In this document: in pieces, positions 50,879-62,603 of the stretch
Layout: every line of letters begins with the position of its first letter
How positions within the stretch are numbered: position 1 is the first letter of the stretch
NCBI GenBank assembly: GCA_024229935.1
Contig: JAAERX010000002.1
Coordinates: 1-64,000 of the forward strand
Source of the DNA: Gammaproteobacteria bacterium
Lineage (GTDB): Bacteria; Pseudomonadota; Gammaproteobacteria; Steroidobacterales; GCA-2729495
Direction of reading: 5' to 3'
DNA: 64,000 bases
Program-made: the position numbers and the translations under genes
The notes under the pieces: generated by a model
The model's database searches: none
Seen by the model: only the letters and a program-made list of their open reading frames with translations
Told to the model about the DNA's origin: nothing

Positions 50879-52219
50879 CTAATTACCTGCAATCGTTACT
50901 TTATCCAACAGTAATGACCCGGACCGAATGCCACCACGGCAATCCAGATCAGTCGCAATAGCTACAATACCTTTGTACATATCCCGTAAATTTCCGGCAA
51001 CAGTAACTTCATGTACCGGGTAGGCTATCTCTCCGTTTTCAACCCAGAAACCACTGGCACCACGAGAGTAATCACCAGTCACTGTATTAACCCCCTGCCC
51101 CATTAATTCAGTAACAATAAAACCAGTATTCATTTCCTCAACCAGATCCGCATAGTTGACACCCGTATCACTTACCTGCAGATTGTGGATGCCACCAGCA
51201 TTACCAGTAGTCTCAAGCCCCAGCTTGCGAGCGTAATAACTGGAGAGCACATAAGCTTTTAAAACACCCGCTTCAACCAGCTTACGTTCCTGTGTTGCCA
51301 CGCCTTCACCATCAAAGGCTGCACTACCGAGGCCCTTAGGCAAGAAAGGCTTTTCAGTGAGGGTGATATGCGGTGCAAACACTGGCTGCTCAAGACAATC
51401 CAGCAGAAAACTTGCCTGCCGGTACAACGCCCCACCACTTAATGCACCGATTGCATGACCAAACAAACCACGTGCAAGCTGGGCAGGATAAATAACCGGT
51501 GTTACACATGTGTCAAGCTTACGTGCTCCGAGTCGCCCCAGAGCTCTGTGTGCCGCTTCACGGCCAATCTTCTCTGCGCCTTCAAGGTCACCCGGGTCAC
51601 GTGCAACGGTATATTCAAAATCCCGCTGCATATCCAACCCCTCAGCCGCCAGAACTGCGCAGGACAAGCTGTGTTGACTGTCCGGATAACCGGCCAGAAA
51701 ACCATGTGAATTACCGTAAACACTACAGCCTTCATGCGAGCTGACCGAAGCACCCTCAGAATTATTGATACGTCCATCCTGCTCAAGTGCACTAGCCTCA
51801 CATGCGGTAACTAAATCTATAGCCTGATCAGTCTCCAGTGCCCAGGGATGGTAAAGCTCCAAATCCGGAAAAGAACGCGCCATACGTTCCGGATCAGCAA
51901 GCCCTGCCGCATCATCTTTGGCACCGTATTGCGCAAGAGCACAGGCCTTACGTACCGTTTCCTGTAATGAGTCTGGCTGCATATCAGATGTACTTGCACT
52001 GCCCTTACGCTGGCCAAAATAAACCGCCACAGACAGGCCCTGATCACGATGGTACTCAAGTGTTTCAACGGCCTGCTTACGCACCGTTACGGAAAGCCCG
52101 GCACCTGCGCTGGCACTTGCCTCTGCCTGACTGGCGCCGGCTTCCTCTGCTTGGCGCAGGACATCAGCAATGGTGGCTTCAAGCTGTGCCTGGCGTGCGT
52201 GTATATCTATATCAGTCAC
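50879..52219 (-). CDS. pmbA: metalloprotease PmbA/TldE
   Basis: TldE-type GASGFWVENGEIAYPVHEVTVAGNL. Confidence 0.95.
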   Translation of the reverse strand: MTDIDIHARQAQLEATIADVLRQAEEAGASQAEASASAGAGLSVTVRKQAVETLEYHRDQGLSVAVYFGQRKGSASTSDMQPDSLQETVRKACALAQYGAKDDAAGLADPERMARSFPDLELYHPWALETDQAIDLVTACEASALEQDGRINNSEGASVSSHEGCSVYGNSHGFLAGYPDSQHSLSCAVLAAEGLDMQRDFEYTVARDPGDLEGAEKIGREAAHRALGRLGARKLDTCVTPVIYPAQLARGLFGHAIGALSGGALYRQASFLLDCLEQPVFAPHITLTEKPFLPKGLGSAAFDGEGVATQERKLVEAGVLKAYVLSSYYARKLGLETTGNAGGIHNLQVSDTGVNYADLVEEMNTGFIVTELMGQGVNTVTGDYSRGASGFWVENGEIAYPVHEVTVAGNLRDMYKGIVAIATDLDCRGGIRSGSLLLDKVTIAGN

Positions 52220-52337
52220 GTTCAGTAATCATCCCAATAGTGCTGTGTAAAACAATCGGGCGATTCTAAACGATATACTGACCATAAACAGAGATACGGT
52301 GTTTTCTTAAGCAGCCGAGTGCATATACAATTAGCGC

Positions 52338-52841
52338 ATGAACAAACAGACAAGTATACAAGTTGGCATCATCATGGGCTCTAAGTCGGACTGGGGCGTC
52401 ATGTCGAGTGTCTCAGCCACCCTGGATAAATTTGGCATTGGTAGTGAGAACAGGGTTATCTCAGCACACCGGGCACCCAAACTTCTAACCGAGTACTGTG
52501 AGTCAGCACGTAACCGCGGCATAAAAATTCTAATCTGTGGTGCCGGCCTGGCCGCTGCGCTGCCGGGTGTTGCAGCTGCGCATACATCACTACCCGTACT
52601 TGGTGTTCCACTGGAAGCTTCACAAGGTCTCGGCGGTATGGATGCACTGATGGCTATTGTGCAAATGCCCCCTGGTATTCCTGTCGGCACACTTGCCATC
52701 GGTAAACCGGGTGCTATCAACGCAGCAATGCTGGCCACAGCTATTCTGGCACTGGGTGATGAGCAAATTAGTACAGCACTGGAAAAGTTTCGCGCAGAAC
52801 AAACCCAAACTATTGCAGATATGCCACCGCCTGATCAGTAA
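52338..52841 (+). CDS. purE: N5-carboxyaminoimidazole ribonucleotide mutase
   Basis: GIIMGSKSDWGVM, SAHRAP, GGMDALMAIVQMPPGIPVGTLAIGKPGA. Confidence 0.97.
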   Translation: MNKQTSIQVGIIMGSKSDWGVMSSVSATLDKFGIGSENRVISAHRAPKLLTEYCESARNRGIKILICGAGLAAALPGVAAAHTSLPVLGVPLEASQGLGGMDALMAIVQMPPGIPVGTLAIGKPGAINAAMLATAILALGDEQISTALEKFRAEQTQTIADMPPPDQ

Positions 52842-52944
52842 GTTAAATGACACCATCTTTCTGATCAGGCTTTGCCTGAGCGGAAAGGTTTAAGGCGGAA
52901 TTTACATCAAAGAAGCACCGCTTTTACGATGCATGATGAAAAAG

Positions 52945-53160
52945 TTATTTAATGGGCTTTTTCAGACTGTCACTACGAAAATCACGGCGGCGTAATAAAA
53001 CAAATAAGCCAATCACCAGACAGATGATGCCTGAGACAAGACAGATAGTTGGCCAGTGCCAATAATTGAGATACAGCGATGCTAGCAGCAGGCTCAGCCC
53101 GGATGCCAGATAAAAGTAAGGCAATAATTCATAAAACGGTTTTGATAACCAGATACGCAT
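52945..53160 (-). CDS. small two-TM membrane protein
   Basis: 71 aa hydrophobic ORF followed by basic tail. Confidence 0.55.
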   Translation of the reverse strand: MRIWLSKPFYELLPYFYLASGLSLLLASLYLNYWHWPTICLVSGIICLVIGLFVLLRRRDFRSDSLKKPIK

Positions 53161-53222
53161 AGCAACTTATATCCCACTGCAGCACGGCGCCGTCAAGCGC
53201 TCGGGTCACAAATTAGCCTTTT

Positions 53223-54680
53223 TTAACCTGCAACACCACCAATAGTTAGCCTGTCAATCTTAAGTGTCGGCTGACCTACGCCAACCGGCACGGATTGTCC
53301 ATCCTTACCGCAGACCCCAATCCCTGCATCAAGCTCAAGATCATTACCCACCATGGATACTGCAGTGAGTACCGATGGCCCGTCACCAATTAACGTGGCA
53401 TCTTTTAGTGGTTTGCCTATACGACCGTTTTCAATAAGGTAAGTCTCACTGGTAGAGAACACAAATTTACCGGAGGTGATATCAACCTGACCACCAGCAA
53501 AATTACGGGCATAAACGCCCCGCTCAACAGAAGCAATAATCTCTGCAGGGTCATGTGGCCCGGCCAACATGTAAGTATTAGTCATCCGTGGCAAAGGCAT
53601 ATGTGCAAAAGACTGGCGCCGGCCATTACCTGTAGGCTGCACACCCATAAGACGTGCATTAAGCTTATCCTGCATATAACCCGTCAGCCGACCTTGCTCT
53701 ATCAATGTTGTTTGTTGTGTAGGTGTACCCTCATCATCAATATTGAGTGAGCCACGACGACCAGGAAGCAATCCATCATCCACAACCGTACAAAACGCTG
53801 AAGCCACTTTTTCACCCATACGGCCTGCAAATGCCGAAGTACCCTTGCGGTTAAAGTCACCTTCTAGCCCATGACCAATAGCTTCGTGCAGTAGCACACC
53901 CGGCCAGCCAGGCCCCAGCACTACGGTCATTTCACCCGCTGGGGCGGCCTCTGCTTCCAAATTCACCAGTGCCTGACGTACGGCTTCAGTTGCATAATCC
54001 AGTGCTCGGTCACTCTCCAGGAAATAGTCATAAGCATGCCGACCACCACCACCACTGGAGCCCTGTTCACGTCGCCCTTTGGACTCAACAATGACGGATA
54101 CATTAAGACGGATCAATGGCCTAACATCAGCCGCTAATACACCATCACTACCGCACACTAAAATTACTTCATATACAGCAGCCAACCCCGCCATAACTTG
54201 TTTAACACGTGGGTCCTGTTTGCGGGCATGTTGATCAACCTGCTGCAACAGTTCAACTTTGGCTGCATCATTCAGCGTGTTAAGTGGATCAATAGCAGGA
54301 TATAGCTGGTGGCCTGCTCTTGCCTGCCATGCCTGCAACTCACCTGCCTGGCCCTGACGGGCTATAGCGCTGGCTGCTTTGGATGCTGACATTAATGCAG
54401 GAAGTACCAATTCATCCGAATAGGCAAAGCCGGTCTTGTCACCTGCCATTGCACGCACGCCCACACCCTGATCAATACTATGGCTACCCTCTTTAACGAT
54501 GCCATCTTCTAGCGACCAGGATTCATTCCGCACATACTGGAAATACAAATCAGCAGCATCCACACCGCCCGTCAAAAGTTGACCCAGCGCCTCATCCAGA
54601 TGCCGATCTTCCAAGCCTGTTGGCATTAGTAAGCAATGCCGGGCAATGGCTATAGGACTTTCATGCTTGTTCGAATCCAT
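53223..54680 (-). CDS. tldD: metalloprotease TldD
   Basis: [20 protein letters not shown] (HExxxH) motif. Confidence 0.96.
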   Translation of the reverse strand: MDSNKHESPIAIARHCLLMPTGLEDRHLDEALGQLLTGGVDAADLYFQYVRNESWSLEDGIVKEGSHSIDQGVGVRAMAGDKTGFAYSDELVLPALMSASKAASAIARQGQAGELQAWQARAGHQLYPAIDPLNTLNDAAKVELLQQVDQHARKQDPRVKQVMAGLAAVYEVILVCGSDGVLAADVRPLIRLNVSVIVESKGRREQGSSGGGGRHAYDYFLESDRALDYATEAVRQALVNLEAEAAPAGEMTVVLGPGWPGVLLHEAIGHGLEGDFNRKGTSAFAGRMGEKVASAFCTVVDDGLLPGRRGSLNIDDEGTPTQQTTLIEQGRLTGYMQDKLNARLMGVQPTGNGRRQSFAHMPLPRMTNTYMLAGPHDPAEIIASVERGVYARNFAGGQVDITSGKFVFSTSETYLIENGRIGKPLKDATLIGDGPSVLTAVSMVGNDLELDAGIGVCGKDGQSVPVGVGQPTLKIDRLTIGGVAG

Positions 54681-54888
54681 GCAGCGTTTCCAGGTTAAAT
54701 GACAAAAGCTTGCTCATCAGGCTGCGCCTGACCAATAAAATTTGAGGTGGAATTTATATCTACTGAAACACTTAAGCTTCATTAGCATTACAAACGCATC
54801 ATACAACGACTGATAAGAGGCGTATTCTAACGATTTTTGACATACTTATGATAATCAAAATGGAAATGCTGTCAGTCATCGCACCCTA

Positions 54889-57800
54889 CTAATCTTCCTG
54901 GGCATCTTTGCTGATTTCTACAGGAGCATCTTCTGAGGGCCCCAGAACAGGAAATATCGGCGGCAGTTGAAAACCAATTGGTGATGCCGTAGCTGGCTCA
55001 ACGGGTTCTTTTGGCTCCTGATTCAACAGTTCTTCCAAAGCCTGAATTTCTTCAGGTGACATCTCAGGCAATTCCTGCTCACAATCTGCAAACCTTGCTG
55101 TATCCAGGTCCAACCGATCTACCGGGGTAACCAGCGGCTCATCCCAACTACCCGTCATGGTGAAATAACTACCTCCTATAGTACTGAGTGGTTTTTTAAA
55201 TATCTGTGTTATCAGTAATGCCGCAACCCCCGCCACCGGTCCTGCCAGGAATGCACCCGCAGCGGCCACATTAGAAACATGGGGACGAACAGCTGCAACC
55301 TGATCATAATCCTCAGCTAATATGCCAGTACGCCCAACCATACCCATATCAGCCATATCTCCTTCCAACCCAAGATCACAAGTCCAAGCATTGCCAAAAT
55401 CAATCCTGAAACTACCTGAAATCTTGTTAAAGGTCAGACCTGAATTAGTCAGCTCACTAAAGTCCAGCGAGAGTCGACGCGGTAATGCCGTAACACTAAG
55501 TAAGCCCAGCAAACGCCCACTACCCGCATCTACCTCATCAACAGCACCATCACGGATAGTCAATTCCACCCGCCCTGTGGACTCATAGACCATACCCATA
55601 CCCGGTGGGCCCTCCCACAACAAATCTGTAATTACGGTGGCACGCTCAGCACTTACCATCGGTAAATAATTAAGGTCCTTAAGGGTTTCCTTAAAATCAT
55701 TACTACGTAATTCCATATGCAAACGAGTACGTTGTGCATTGCCCAGAACTTCCCAGTCAGAGGAGCTCTCTGTAGTAAAACTGTCTGCTTTGGTTTGGGC
55801 TGTTACTATTTTTAAGCCGTTTTCTGTGCGCTGCACATCAAGGTCGAGCACACCAAACTGCATGGCACCCAAAGCAAACTCTTCTATCCGGCCCTTTACT
55901 GCCGGTAATAAACGCGGATCAAGTTCATCATCAGCGCCACCTTCCAGTGGCTCCAATAACAACAGACGCTGCATATCCAACTCAAGGGTCTCATTACTAA
56001 GAAAATCAAATGGAATAAGTACTCGGCCTTCAACCCATGGGCCCGTAAGTTCAATATCCCATCTTGAAACCAGCGGACGAATACGCAAATCAACATCTAC
56101 AAACCTGTGCTCAATCGCAGCCAGTTCACTTATCTGCAAATCAATTAGCGAGAACTTTTGTTGCCAGTTGGCAAATTCTCCATAATCTAAATCCTGCTCA
56201 GGCTCTTCAAAGTCAAATGCCTTAATCCAGTCATCCAGTACGGCTGAGTCTAGATAAGCTGACACCAAAATACCCGGATCTTCTGGCAACGCAGGTGGCA
56301 ATTCATCTCGCGTAATGGCACCACGTTCAATAGTCCAGCCACCAGCTGTCTTACCCATATCATGCAGTTGCATCGCCCAGACAAAACCACGCTCCATCGA
56401 ACCTGTTACATCAATAATGCCCTGCTCTGGAAACCGTACCTCTGCCTGCATAGGGTTTATATTTCCTGCGGTTTTATAAAATGGATAAGGCACCTGGGTG
56501 GTGACACCAAGCAAATCTGATGACAGTTCTATACGAAATGGCAGTCCATCCACATCACCCAACGTTGGGAAAAAAGCCTGTGCATCTACTGCAACATTAC
56601 CACCAAACAAATCAACAGCTGGTAAAGTAAATGCACCCCAAACCAGGGGAACCTGCATAGTGCCCTTTATATCAGCCAGGTGACTGAACCTTGTCTCACC
56701 CTCTGCTGCCGGACGCACAGAGATGCTGACCGGCTCGCCCAGCAGTGTTGCCTGAGCTGCAGGTATCGTTAAACGAGCATTGTTGAGGGTTCCCTTGCCA
56801 CTCAGACTCGTAAACTCTGGCTCAATACCAGTAATTCCAGCAGTCATATTTTCAGCACTAAAAGCAACATTAAATTGCCAGGCAGATAAGTCCTTCACCG
56901 GGAGCATAAGGTCAAGGTCTGCATCTATGTTACCTGCCCCATAAACATCATTAAATACGGGGCCAAGTGTCTCGCCCACAGGAGATGCCCGCATAAAATC
57001 AAGGACATTTGCCAAATCAGTCTGCCCAGCTCCATTCGCCGTCAGAATACCATTACGCATATCATCCATGCGCACTTCAACCTGCTGTAAATTAATACCA
57101 GAAATCGTTAGCGAGTTACGTGTGCTGTATAAGGAAACTTTATCAAAAACAATCTGCCCACCAGCTACATTCAAAACTGGCCAGTCAGGCGCATAGTCCA
57201 AAAGACCATCATCAACATTAACCTTGATAAGAAAGTCACCCGTACCATCAACGTATGGAAAATTTTTCAACGGCCCGGTTAACTTTAAGGTGGTCAGGGG
57301 AACCTTACCGGCAACCAATGACACATCCAGCCACTTAATTACTGAAGCAGGAAGAATTTTAGGCAGGTAGCGGGGCAATTCTGCTACATCTTCAAACTGG
57401 GCCGTAGCATTCAGATCAATAATTGGCTCTATAAACCCAGGGCCTGTAGTTAATTCTAGAGATGCATTTACCCCTCCATGGGGTGTTTTCAGATCCAGGC
57501 TATTGGACGATACCCTATAACCATCAGCCCCTGCGCGCCAGACTACAATCCCTTGTAGTTTGCTAATATCGAAGGTCTGACGAAACAAACTGACAACTCC
57601 AAAACGGCCATCCTGTGTATCTATAGACAGGTCACCACCATTCTGATCAGCCGTTAGTTCCCCCGCATAACCCGTGAGCTCCAGACCCTGCTCCACAGAC
57701 ATATAGCCAAGTGATGTAAATTTAGTTTTGAAATCATAGGCGCCTACCTCTCCATCAAGCAGAGAAATTTCAGCATTAAGATTTTTCAGATCACCTGCAA

Positions 57801-58944
57801 TGGAACCCTTAATACCGGCATCAGCAAGTACACCAGGAGCAATTGCTCTTATAAACGGCAGCAGATCTTCTACACGAATAAAATTTGTTTCCGCAATATA
57901 GCGTTCCGCATTGCCTTTTGAGCCTTTTACGTAACGCACAGAATAATCTGTCTTATCCCAAACATGATCTGCCCGACCCAATTGCAGACCCTCACCCACA
58001 GCAAGCCAGCCACCATTAACAAGCCGCCAGTTAAATTCACCTTCAACCCAGTCAATAACCACCGGGGCGGCTGATGGCTGCACCAGTACAACCTTTTCCA
58101 GATCCAGCTCTGTTTGTATTGCGGTCATCTGTAGCCCATGGAACTGGGCCTGTGCCTTGACACTGCCCTCACTACCAATGACCGGCAACTCTTTGAGATT
58201 TGCCAGTATCAACCAGGGGTCCAGACGAAAATCTTCAGCAGATACAAAAAGATTCCAGGGGTCATCAGCTGCAATACTTTCAGGCTCTAATAGCAGCTGA
58301 AGGGGCACCTCAGCCTCAACCTTCAAACGTTGCCCCAGTTCCTGACCAGGGTCTATATCAACAAACACTTCAATCTGGCCATCATTCAAATAGCCTTCAA
58401 ATTGCTGGATTTTGCCATTAATCCGTGGGCCAGCTCGTTGCCGGTTACGAAAACCAAAACGAATATTTTTCAGCTGTAAACGCAAATCAGGTAATTCTGC
58501 CAACTCAGTCGTTTCACCCGGTGGCAACAAATGACGCCATGGTCGTCCCTGTATAAGCAGACCACCTTTAGAAGAAACCTGACCATCAACCTCAGCCCCC
58601 CTGACCAGAATACGGCCCGGTACCAGAGTGCGATTCGCGATTGATTCAAACACATCAACACTAACCACTAATTTCTTGGCTGCCACAATCTCAGCACCAT
58701 CTGCCCAATTAAGGGTGACATCCAGCAGCCTTATTTCGGGCCCGTAAAAAGAGATACCCGCACTGATAAACCGAAAGTCAATATTGAAACCTGTAGCAGC
58801 CCGCACACCCACCTTGATATCATCTGTCAGGCTTGATGCCTCAGGTAAAAACAACCTTGCAATACCAACCAGCAATGCCAGAAAAATGACAAAGCCAGCT
58901 GCAAACTGCAGCAACAAACGCAACAGTTTTTTTATTAGCTGCAT
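54889..58944 (-). CDS. yhdP: YhdP family (AsmA-like) envelope protein
   Basis: Very long AsmA-like ORF between rng and tldD; start moved to MQLIKKLLRLLLQF to avoid overlap with rng. Confidence 0.9.
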   Translation of the reverse strand: MQLIKKLLRLLLQFAAGFVIFLALLVGIARLFLPEASSLTDDIKVGVRAATGFNIDFRFISAGISFYGPEIRLLDVTLNWADGAEIVAAKKLVVSVDVFESIANRTLVPGRILVRGAEVDGQVSSKGGLLIQGRPWRHLLPPGETTELAELPDLRLQLKNIRFGFRNRQRAGPRINGKIQQFEGYLNDGQIEVFVDIDPGQELGQRLKVEAEVPLQLLLEPESIAADDPWNLFVSAEDFRLDPWLILANLKELPVIGSEGSVKAQAQFHGLQMTAIQTELDLEKVVLVQPSAAPVVIDWVEGEFNWRLVNGGWLAVGEGLQLGRADHVWDKTDYSVRYVKGSKGNAERYIAETNFIRVEDLLPFIRAIAPGVLADAGIKGSIAGDLKNLNAEISLLDGEVGAYDFKTKFTSLGYMSVEQGLELTGYAGELTADQNGGDLSIDTQDGRFGVVSLFRQTFDISKLQGIVVWRAGADGYRVSSNSLDLKTPHGGVNASLELTTGPGFIEPIIDLNATAQFEDVAELPRYLPKILPASVIKWLDVSLVAGKVPLTTLKLTGPLKNFPYVDGTGDFLIKVNVDDGLLDYAPDWPVLNVAGGQIVFDKVSLYSTRNSLTISGINLQQVEVRMDDMRNGILTANGAGQTDLANVLDFMRASPVGETLGPVFNDVYGAGNIDADLDLMLPVKDLSAWQFNVAFSAENMTAGITGIEPEFTSLSGKGTLNNARLTIPAAQATLLGEPVSISVRPAAEGETRFSHLADIKGTMQVPLVWGAFTLPAVDLFGGNVAVDAQAFFPTLGDVDGLPFRIELSSDLLGVTTQVPYPFYKTAGNINPMQAEVRFPEQGIIDVTGSMERGFVWAMQLHDMGKTAGGWTIERGAITRDELPPALPEDPGILVSAYLDSAVLDDWIKAFDFEEPEQDLDYGEFANWQQKFSLIDLQISELAAIEHRFVDVDLRIRPLVSRWDIELTGPWVEGRVLIPFDFLSNETLELDMQRLLLLEPLEGGADDELDPRLLPAVKGRIEEFALGAMQFGVLDLDVQRTENGLKIVTAQTKADSFTTESSSDWEVLGNAQRTRLHMELRSNDFKETLKDLNYLPMVSAERATVITDLLWEGPPGMGMVYESTGRVELTIRDGAVDEVDAGSGRLLGLLSVTALPRRLSLDFSELTNSGLTFNKISGSFRIDFGNAWTCDLGLEGDMADMGMVGRTGILAEDYDQVAAVRPHVSNVAAAGAFLAGPVAGVAALLITQIFKKPLSTIGGSYFTMTGSWDEPLVTPVDRLDLDTARFADCEQELPEMSPEEIQALEELLNQEPKEPVEPATASPIGFQLPPIFPVLGPSEDAPVEISKDAQED

Positions 58945-58969
58945 CAGCAGATACCTATCCGGTACTTCA

Positions 58970-60436
58970 TTACATCGCCACCACATCAAAATCATCAGGC
59001 GCACTCATTGAGTGCGCCTGCAACTGTATAGACCTGCCTGTCTGCTTCTCAAGATCGGACAAACCATCCGATTCCTCATCCAGGAGCCTTTCAATCACAT
59101 CATCATGAGCAAGAATAGCGAGCTCGCCTGCAGGAAGTTGGTTATGCAGTCGCAAAACTTGCCGAAATATTTCATAGCAAAGCGTTTCCGGGGACTTAAT
59201 ATGCCCACGACCATCACAGGCTGGACAAGCGTCACATAAGATATGCTCGAGGCTCTTACGTGTCCGCTTACGCGTCATTTCCACAAGCCCCAGTGATGAA
59301 ACATGTGAAACCTGATTACGTGCAGGATCCTGAGCTAGTGCTGCCTCCAAAGCCTCCCGTACCTGGAGTCTGTGAGACTCAGCCTGCATGTCAATAAAGT
59401 CGATAATAATAATGCCACCAAGGTTACGTAATCTAAGCTGCCGGGCAAGTAAAGTCGCAGCTTCAAGATTGGTATGAAGAATTGTCTCTCCCTGATTACT
59501 TTGACCAGTATAAGCACCTGTATTGACATCTATAGTTGTCATCGCCTCAGTTTGTTCAATGATCAGGTAACCACCCGAATTGAGCTCTACTTTGGGCCTT
59601 AAGGCCAAATTAATTTCTTCATCAACAGCATATTTATCAAAGATGGGGCCGGTGCCTTCATAGAGCTCAATTCGATCTGCCAAAGCAGGCATAAATTCAT
59701 AAGCAAAATTCAACATGACTTCCAAACAGTCTTGTGAATCCACCCACACACGCTCAACCTGCTGATGTACCAGATCTCTAATTACCCTGATAGCTAAAGG
59801 AAGGTCTGTATGTAACTTATGAATGCCCGACTGTGCCACCGCATTCTGTTCAACCAGGGCCCAGAGTTTTTGCACAAACTGCATATCCATCTGTAACATC
59901 TGCACACTGCAGTCTTTAGCCGCGGTTCTTACAATACAGCCATGGGGCTGATCAATGAGCAATTGTTCTGCTACTGATTTTAGTCGTTCACGTTCAGCTT
60001 CATCTTCTATACGTGAAGATATACCAACCCCGGGGCAGTTAGGGAGCAATACAAGATAACGTGACGGGATAGTGATAAAGGTACTCAAACGCGCACCCTT
60101 GCTGCCCAGCGGCTCTTTGACGATCTGTACCAAGAGCTCATCACCTTCCCGCAGCAGTTTACTGATATCAGGTTTTTGTATATCTACGCTGGCAGTCTGA
60201 ATATCAGCTACATGCAAGAAGGCTGTTCTTTCCAGGCCGATATCCACAAAGGCAGCCTGCATACCCGGCAGGACACGTATGACCCGTCCTTTATAGATAT
60301 TCCCAAGTAAACCGGTATGTACCAATCGCTCAACAAAGACATCCTGCAATAAGCCATCTTCAAGGACCGCTGCACGTAACTCACGGGATGTAACATTAAT
60401 CAGAATTTCTGCTTTCATAGCCACCGGGCCACCCAT
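58970..60436 (-). CDS. rng: ribonuclease G
   Basis: S1 domain plus TTIDVNTGAYTG, IIIDFIDM, EMTRKRTRKSL. Confidence 0.96.
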   Translation of the reverse strand: MGGPVAMKAEILINVTSRELRAAVLEDGLLQDVFVERLVHTGLLGNIYKGRVIRVLPGMQAAFVDIGLERTAFLHVADIQTASVDIQKPDISKLLREGDELLVQIVKEPLGSKGARLSTFITIPSRYLVLLPNCPGVGISSRIEDEAERERLKSVAEQLLIDQPHGCIVRTAAKDCSVQMLQMDMQFVQKLWALVEQNAVAQSGIHKLHTDLPLAIRVIRDLVHQQVERVWVDSQDCLEVMLNFAYEFMPALADRIELYEGTGPIFDKYAVDEEINLALRPKVELNSGGYLIIEQTEAMTTIDVNTGAYTGQSNQGETILHTNLEAATLLARQLRLRNLGGIIIIDFIDMQAESHRLQVREALEAALAQDPARNQVSHVSSLGLVEMTRKRTRKSLEHILCDACPACDGRGHIKSPETLCYEIFRQVLRLHNQLPAGELAILAHDDVIERLLDEESDGLSDLEKQTGRSIQLQAHSMSAPDDFDVVAM

Positions 60437-60451
60437 CAGGATGGTAACCGC

Positions 60452-61060
60452 CTAATCTTGAGGGAATCCAGGCGTATAGCCGAAGTGGTGTAGCAGTTCC
60501 GCGGTCTCAAATAACGGCAGCCCTACCACACCCGAATAACTGCCCATAATATGCTGAACGAATACTACACCACGACCCTGAATAGCGTAGCCACCAGCCT
60601 TATCAACCGGTTCACCTGTATCCCAATACGCAGCGGCTGCTGCTGGGCTAATAACACCAAAAGTTACCTCAGTAATACTCAGTGCAGCCTGTAACCGGTC
60701 ATCATCTGTCACTGCAACACCACTCAAAACCCTGTGAGTCTGACCTGAGAGCATCTGTAACATTTGCAGCGCATCCTCACGGTCTTGTGGCTTGCCGAGA
60801 ATAACCTCACCGATTACCACAGCTGTATCTGCCCCCAGTACACATGCTCCCGGCCGGGCTAAATGCAGACCTGCAGCTGCCTTTGCCAGTGCCATACGCC
60901 GCACATAGGCTTCCGGTGCTTCACCTGGCAACACCGTTTCATCTATTTGGGCTGGTCGCACAGTAAAGTTGACATCCAGCTGCAGCAGTAGTTCCCGACG
61001 CCGTGGAGAAGCTGAAGCAAGTATCAACTCACCGGGTTGCAAGACCTGTAATACCGTCAT
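60452..61060 (-). CDS. Maf-like nucleoside triphosphate pyrophosphatase
   Basis: [35 protein letters not shown]. Confidence 0.95.
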   Translation of the reverse strand: MTVLQVLQPGELILASASPRRRELLLQLDVNFTVRPAQIDETVLPGEAPEAYVRRMALAKAAAGLHLARPGACVLGADTAVVIGEVILGKPQDREDALQMLQMLSGQTHRVLSGVAVTDDDRLQAALSITEVTFGVISPAAAAAYWDTGEPVDKAGGYAIQGRGVVFVQHIMGSYSGVVGLPLFETAELLHHFGYTPGFPQD

Positions 61061-61527
61061 TCGCGGTGGTAGGGATGCCCCTGAACCAGGGTCCAGGCAC
61101 GGTATATTTGTTCAGCCAGCACAACCCTAACCAAGGCATGAGGCAAAGTAAGAGATGATAAAGACCAGGTGTAATCAGCCCGCTGTTTACAACTATCTGC
61201 CAAGCCATCTGCACCACCAATCAACACGGTCACGTGCGGTTGATTTGCCAGCCAGCTCTCAAGTTGCCGGGCAAGTTCTACTGACGTCCAGTTCTTGCCA
61301 TGTTCATCCAGAGCAATAACATACGTTGGCTCATGTAATGCTTTTAGCATTAACTCGCCTTCTTTTTGTTTCTGCTTTTCCTGGGTACTACCTGAACTTC
61401 GTTGGGCCGCTGGTAGTGCCTGAAACGTCAGGTCCACATGCCGGGGCAGACGTTTCTGATAATTACGCACACCCTCTTCTACCCAATTGGGCATACGCGT
61501 TCCTATAGCAAGCGCATTGATCTGCAT
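61057..61527 (-). CDS. rlmH: 23S rRNA pseudouridine(1915)-N3-methyltransferase
   Basis: [29 protein letters not shown]-like motif [27 protein letters not shown]; start moved to MQINALAIG. Confidence 0.95.
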   Translation of the reverse strand: MQINALAIGTRMPNWVEEGVRNYQKRLPRHVDLTFQALPAAQRSSGSTQEKQKQKEGELMLKALHEPTYVIALDEHGKNWTSVELARQLESWLANQPHVTVLIGGADGLADSCKQRADYTWSLSSLTLPHALVRVVLAEQIYRAWTLVQGHPYHRE

Positions 61528-61540
61528 TAGAAAAACTTCA

Positions 61541-61915
61541 TCAGGAGCCGGGTTTTTTTGCCTGGGTTTTTGCAGGGGCATCACTGTCATCAGCACCCAC
61601 TGCCCATAAATCCTCAAGCTTATAAAACTCTCGGACACGTGGCTGCATAACATGGACAACAACATCAACCAGATCAACCAGTACCCATTCACCCGCATCC
61701 AGACCCTCAACCCCAAGAGGAGCCTGTCCAGCAGCCTTTGCTATCTGTACAGCACTATTAGCCATTGAACGTACATGCCTGTCTGATGTACCACTGGCTA
61801 TCAACAAATAGTCTGTTACTGAAGTAAGATGCCGCACATCCAACACCTGAATATCGCGTGCCTTGAGATCTTCCAGTGATTCCTGGGTCAGCTTCAGTAA
61901 TACTTCACTTTGCAT
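61541..61915 (-). CDS. rsfS: ribosome silencing factor
   Basis: DYLLIASGTSDRHVRSMAN, GEWVLVDLVDVVVHVM. Confidence 0.96.
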   Translation of the reverse strand: MQSEVLLKLTQESLEDLKARDIQVLDVRHLTSVTDYLLIASGTSDRHVRSMANSAVQIAKAAGQAPLGVEGLDAGEWVLVDLVDVVVHVMQPRVREFYKLEDLWAVGADDSDAPAKTQAKKPGS

Positions 61916-62603
61916 ATGGTCTTTGCTCCTTTATGGCTGTGATATCTGCTGTATAACAACCCGTTGCTTCAATAATATTTACTACTGTTTCTGGCAACAG
62001 GTAACGTACCTCCTGCTGATGTATCAGCAACTCACGTATTACAGATGATGAAATTTCCAGCTGTGTTACTTCCTGCACCAGGATGCACCCAGCCGACGCA
62101 TGCTGTAAATCAGATAATGTCTTAGTACCATGCGTGGCAAGTAATTTGCCCAACAAGCCATCTGTCGGTAGTTGTGAACCAGGCCGACAGGCAACCACAA
62201 TATGTGCAAACTCCAGAATTTCTGTCCAGCGGTGCCAGTTAGGCAAACCAAGAAAAGCATCCATCCCAAGAATCATGCACAGGCTTTGTATACCAATTTC
62301 ACTGCGTATTTCTTCAAGTGTCAGTACAGACCATGAAGGCCCCTGACGCTTAAATTCACGATCATCTACACTACACCAGGGCAGTTCACTAATTGCTGCT
62401 TCCAGCATTTTGACCCGTTGTTCTCCACTGGCCAGATGCGGCGAACGATGCGGCGGATTTGCTGAGGGCACAAAACGTAATTCCCCCAGATGTAAAAGAT
62501 CATTCAGCTCCACAGCAGTTCGTAAATGCCCGTAATGCACCGGGTCAAAAGCACCACCCATAATAGCAAGAGGCCGGGTTCTATCAGCACCTGAATTTTT
62601 CAT
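61905..62603 (-). CDS. nadD: nicotinate-nucleotide adenylyltransferase
   Basis: IMGGAFDPVHYGHLRTA, SSSVIREL. Confidence 0.96.
   Translation of the reverse strand: MKNSGADRTRPLAIMGGAFDPVHYGHLRTAVELNDLLHLGELRFVPSANPPHRSPHLASGEQRVKMLEAAISELPWCSVDDREFKRQGPSWSVLTLEEIRSEIGIQSLCMILGMDAFLGLPNWHRWTEILEFAHIVVACRPGSQLPTDGLLGKLLATHGTKTLSDLQHASAGCILVQEVTQLEISSSVIRELLIHQQEVRYLLPETVVNIIEATGCYTADITAIKEQRPYAK

Noticed and set aside
54889-59004. Plus-strand ORFs (55322-55588, 55739-56185, 58200-58421 etc.) inside yhdP
   Set aside because: Overlap a well-supported long CDS on the opposite strand; no recognisable motifs.
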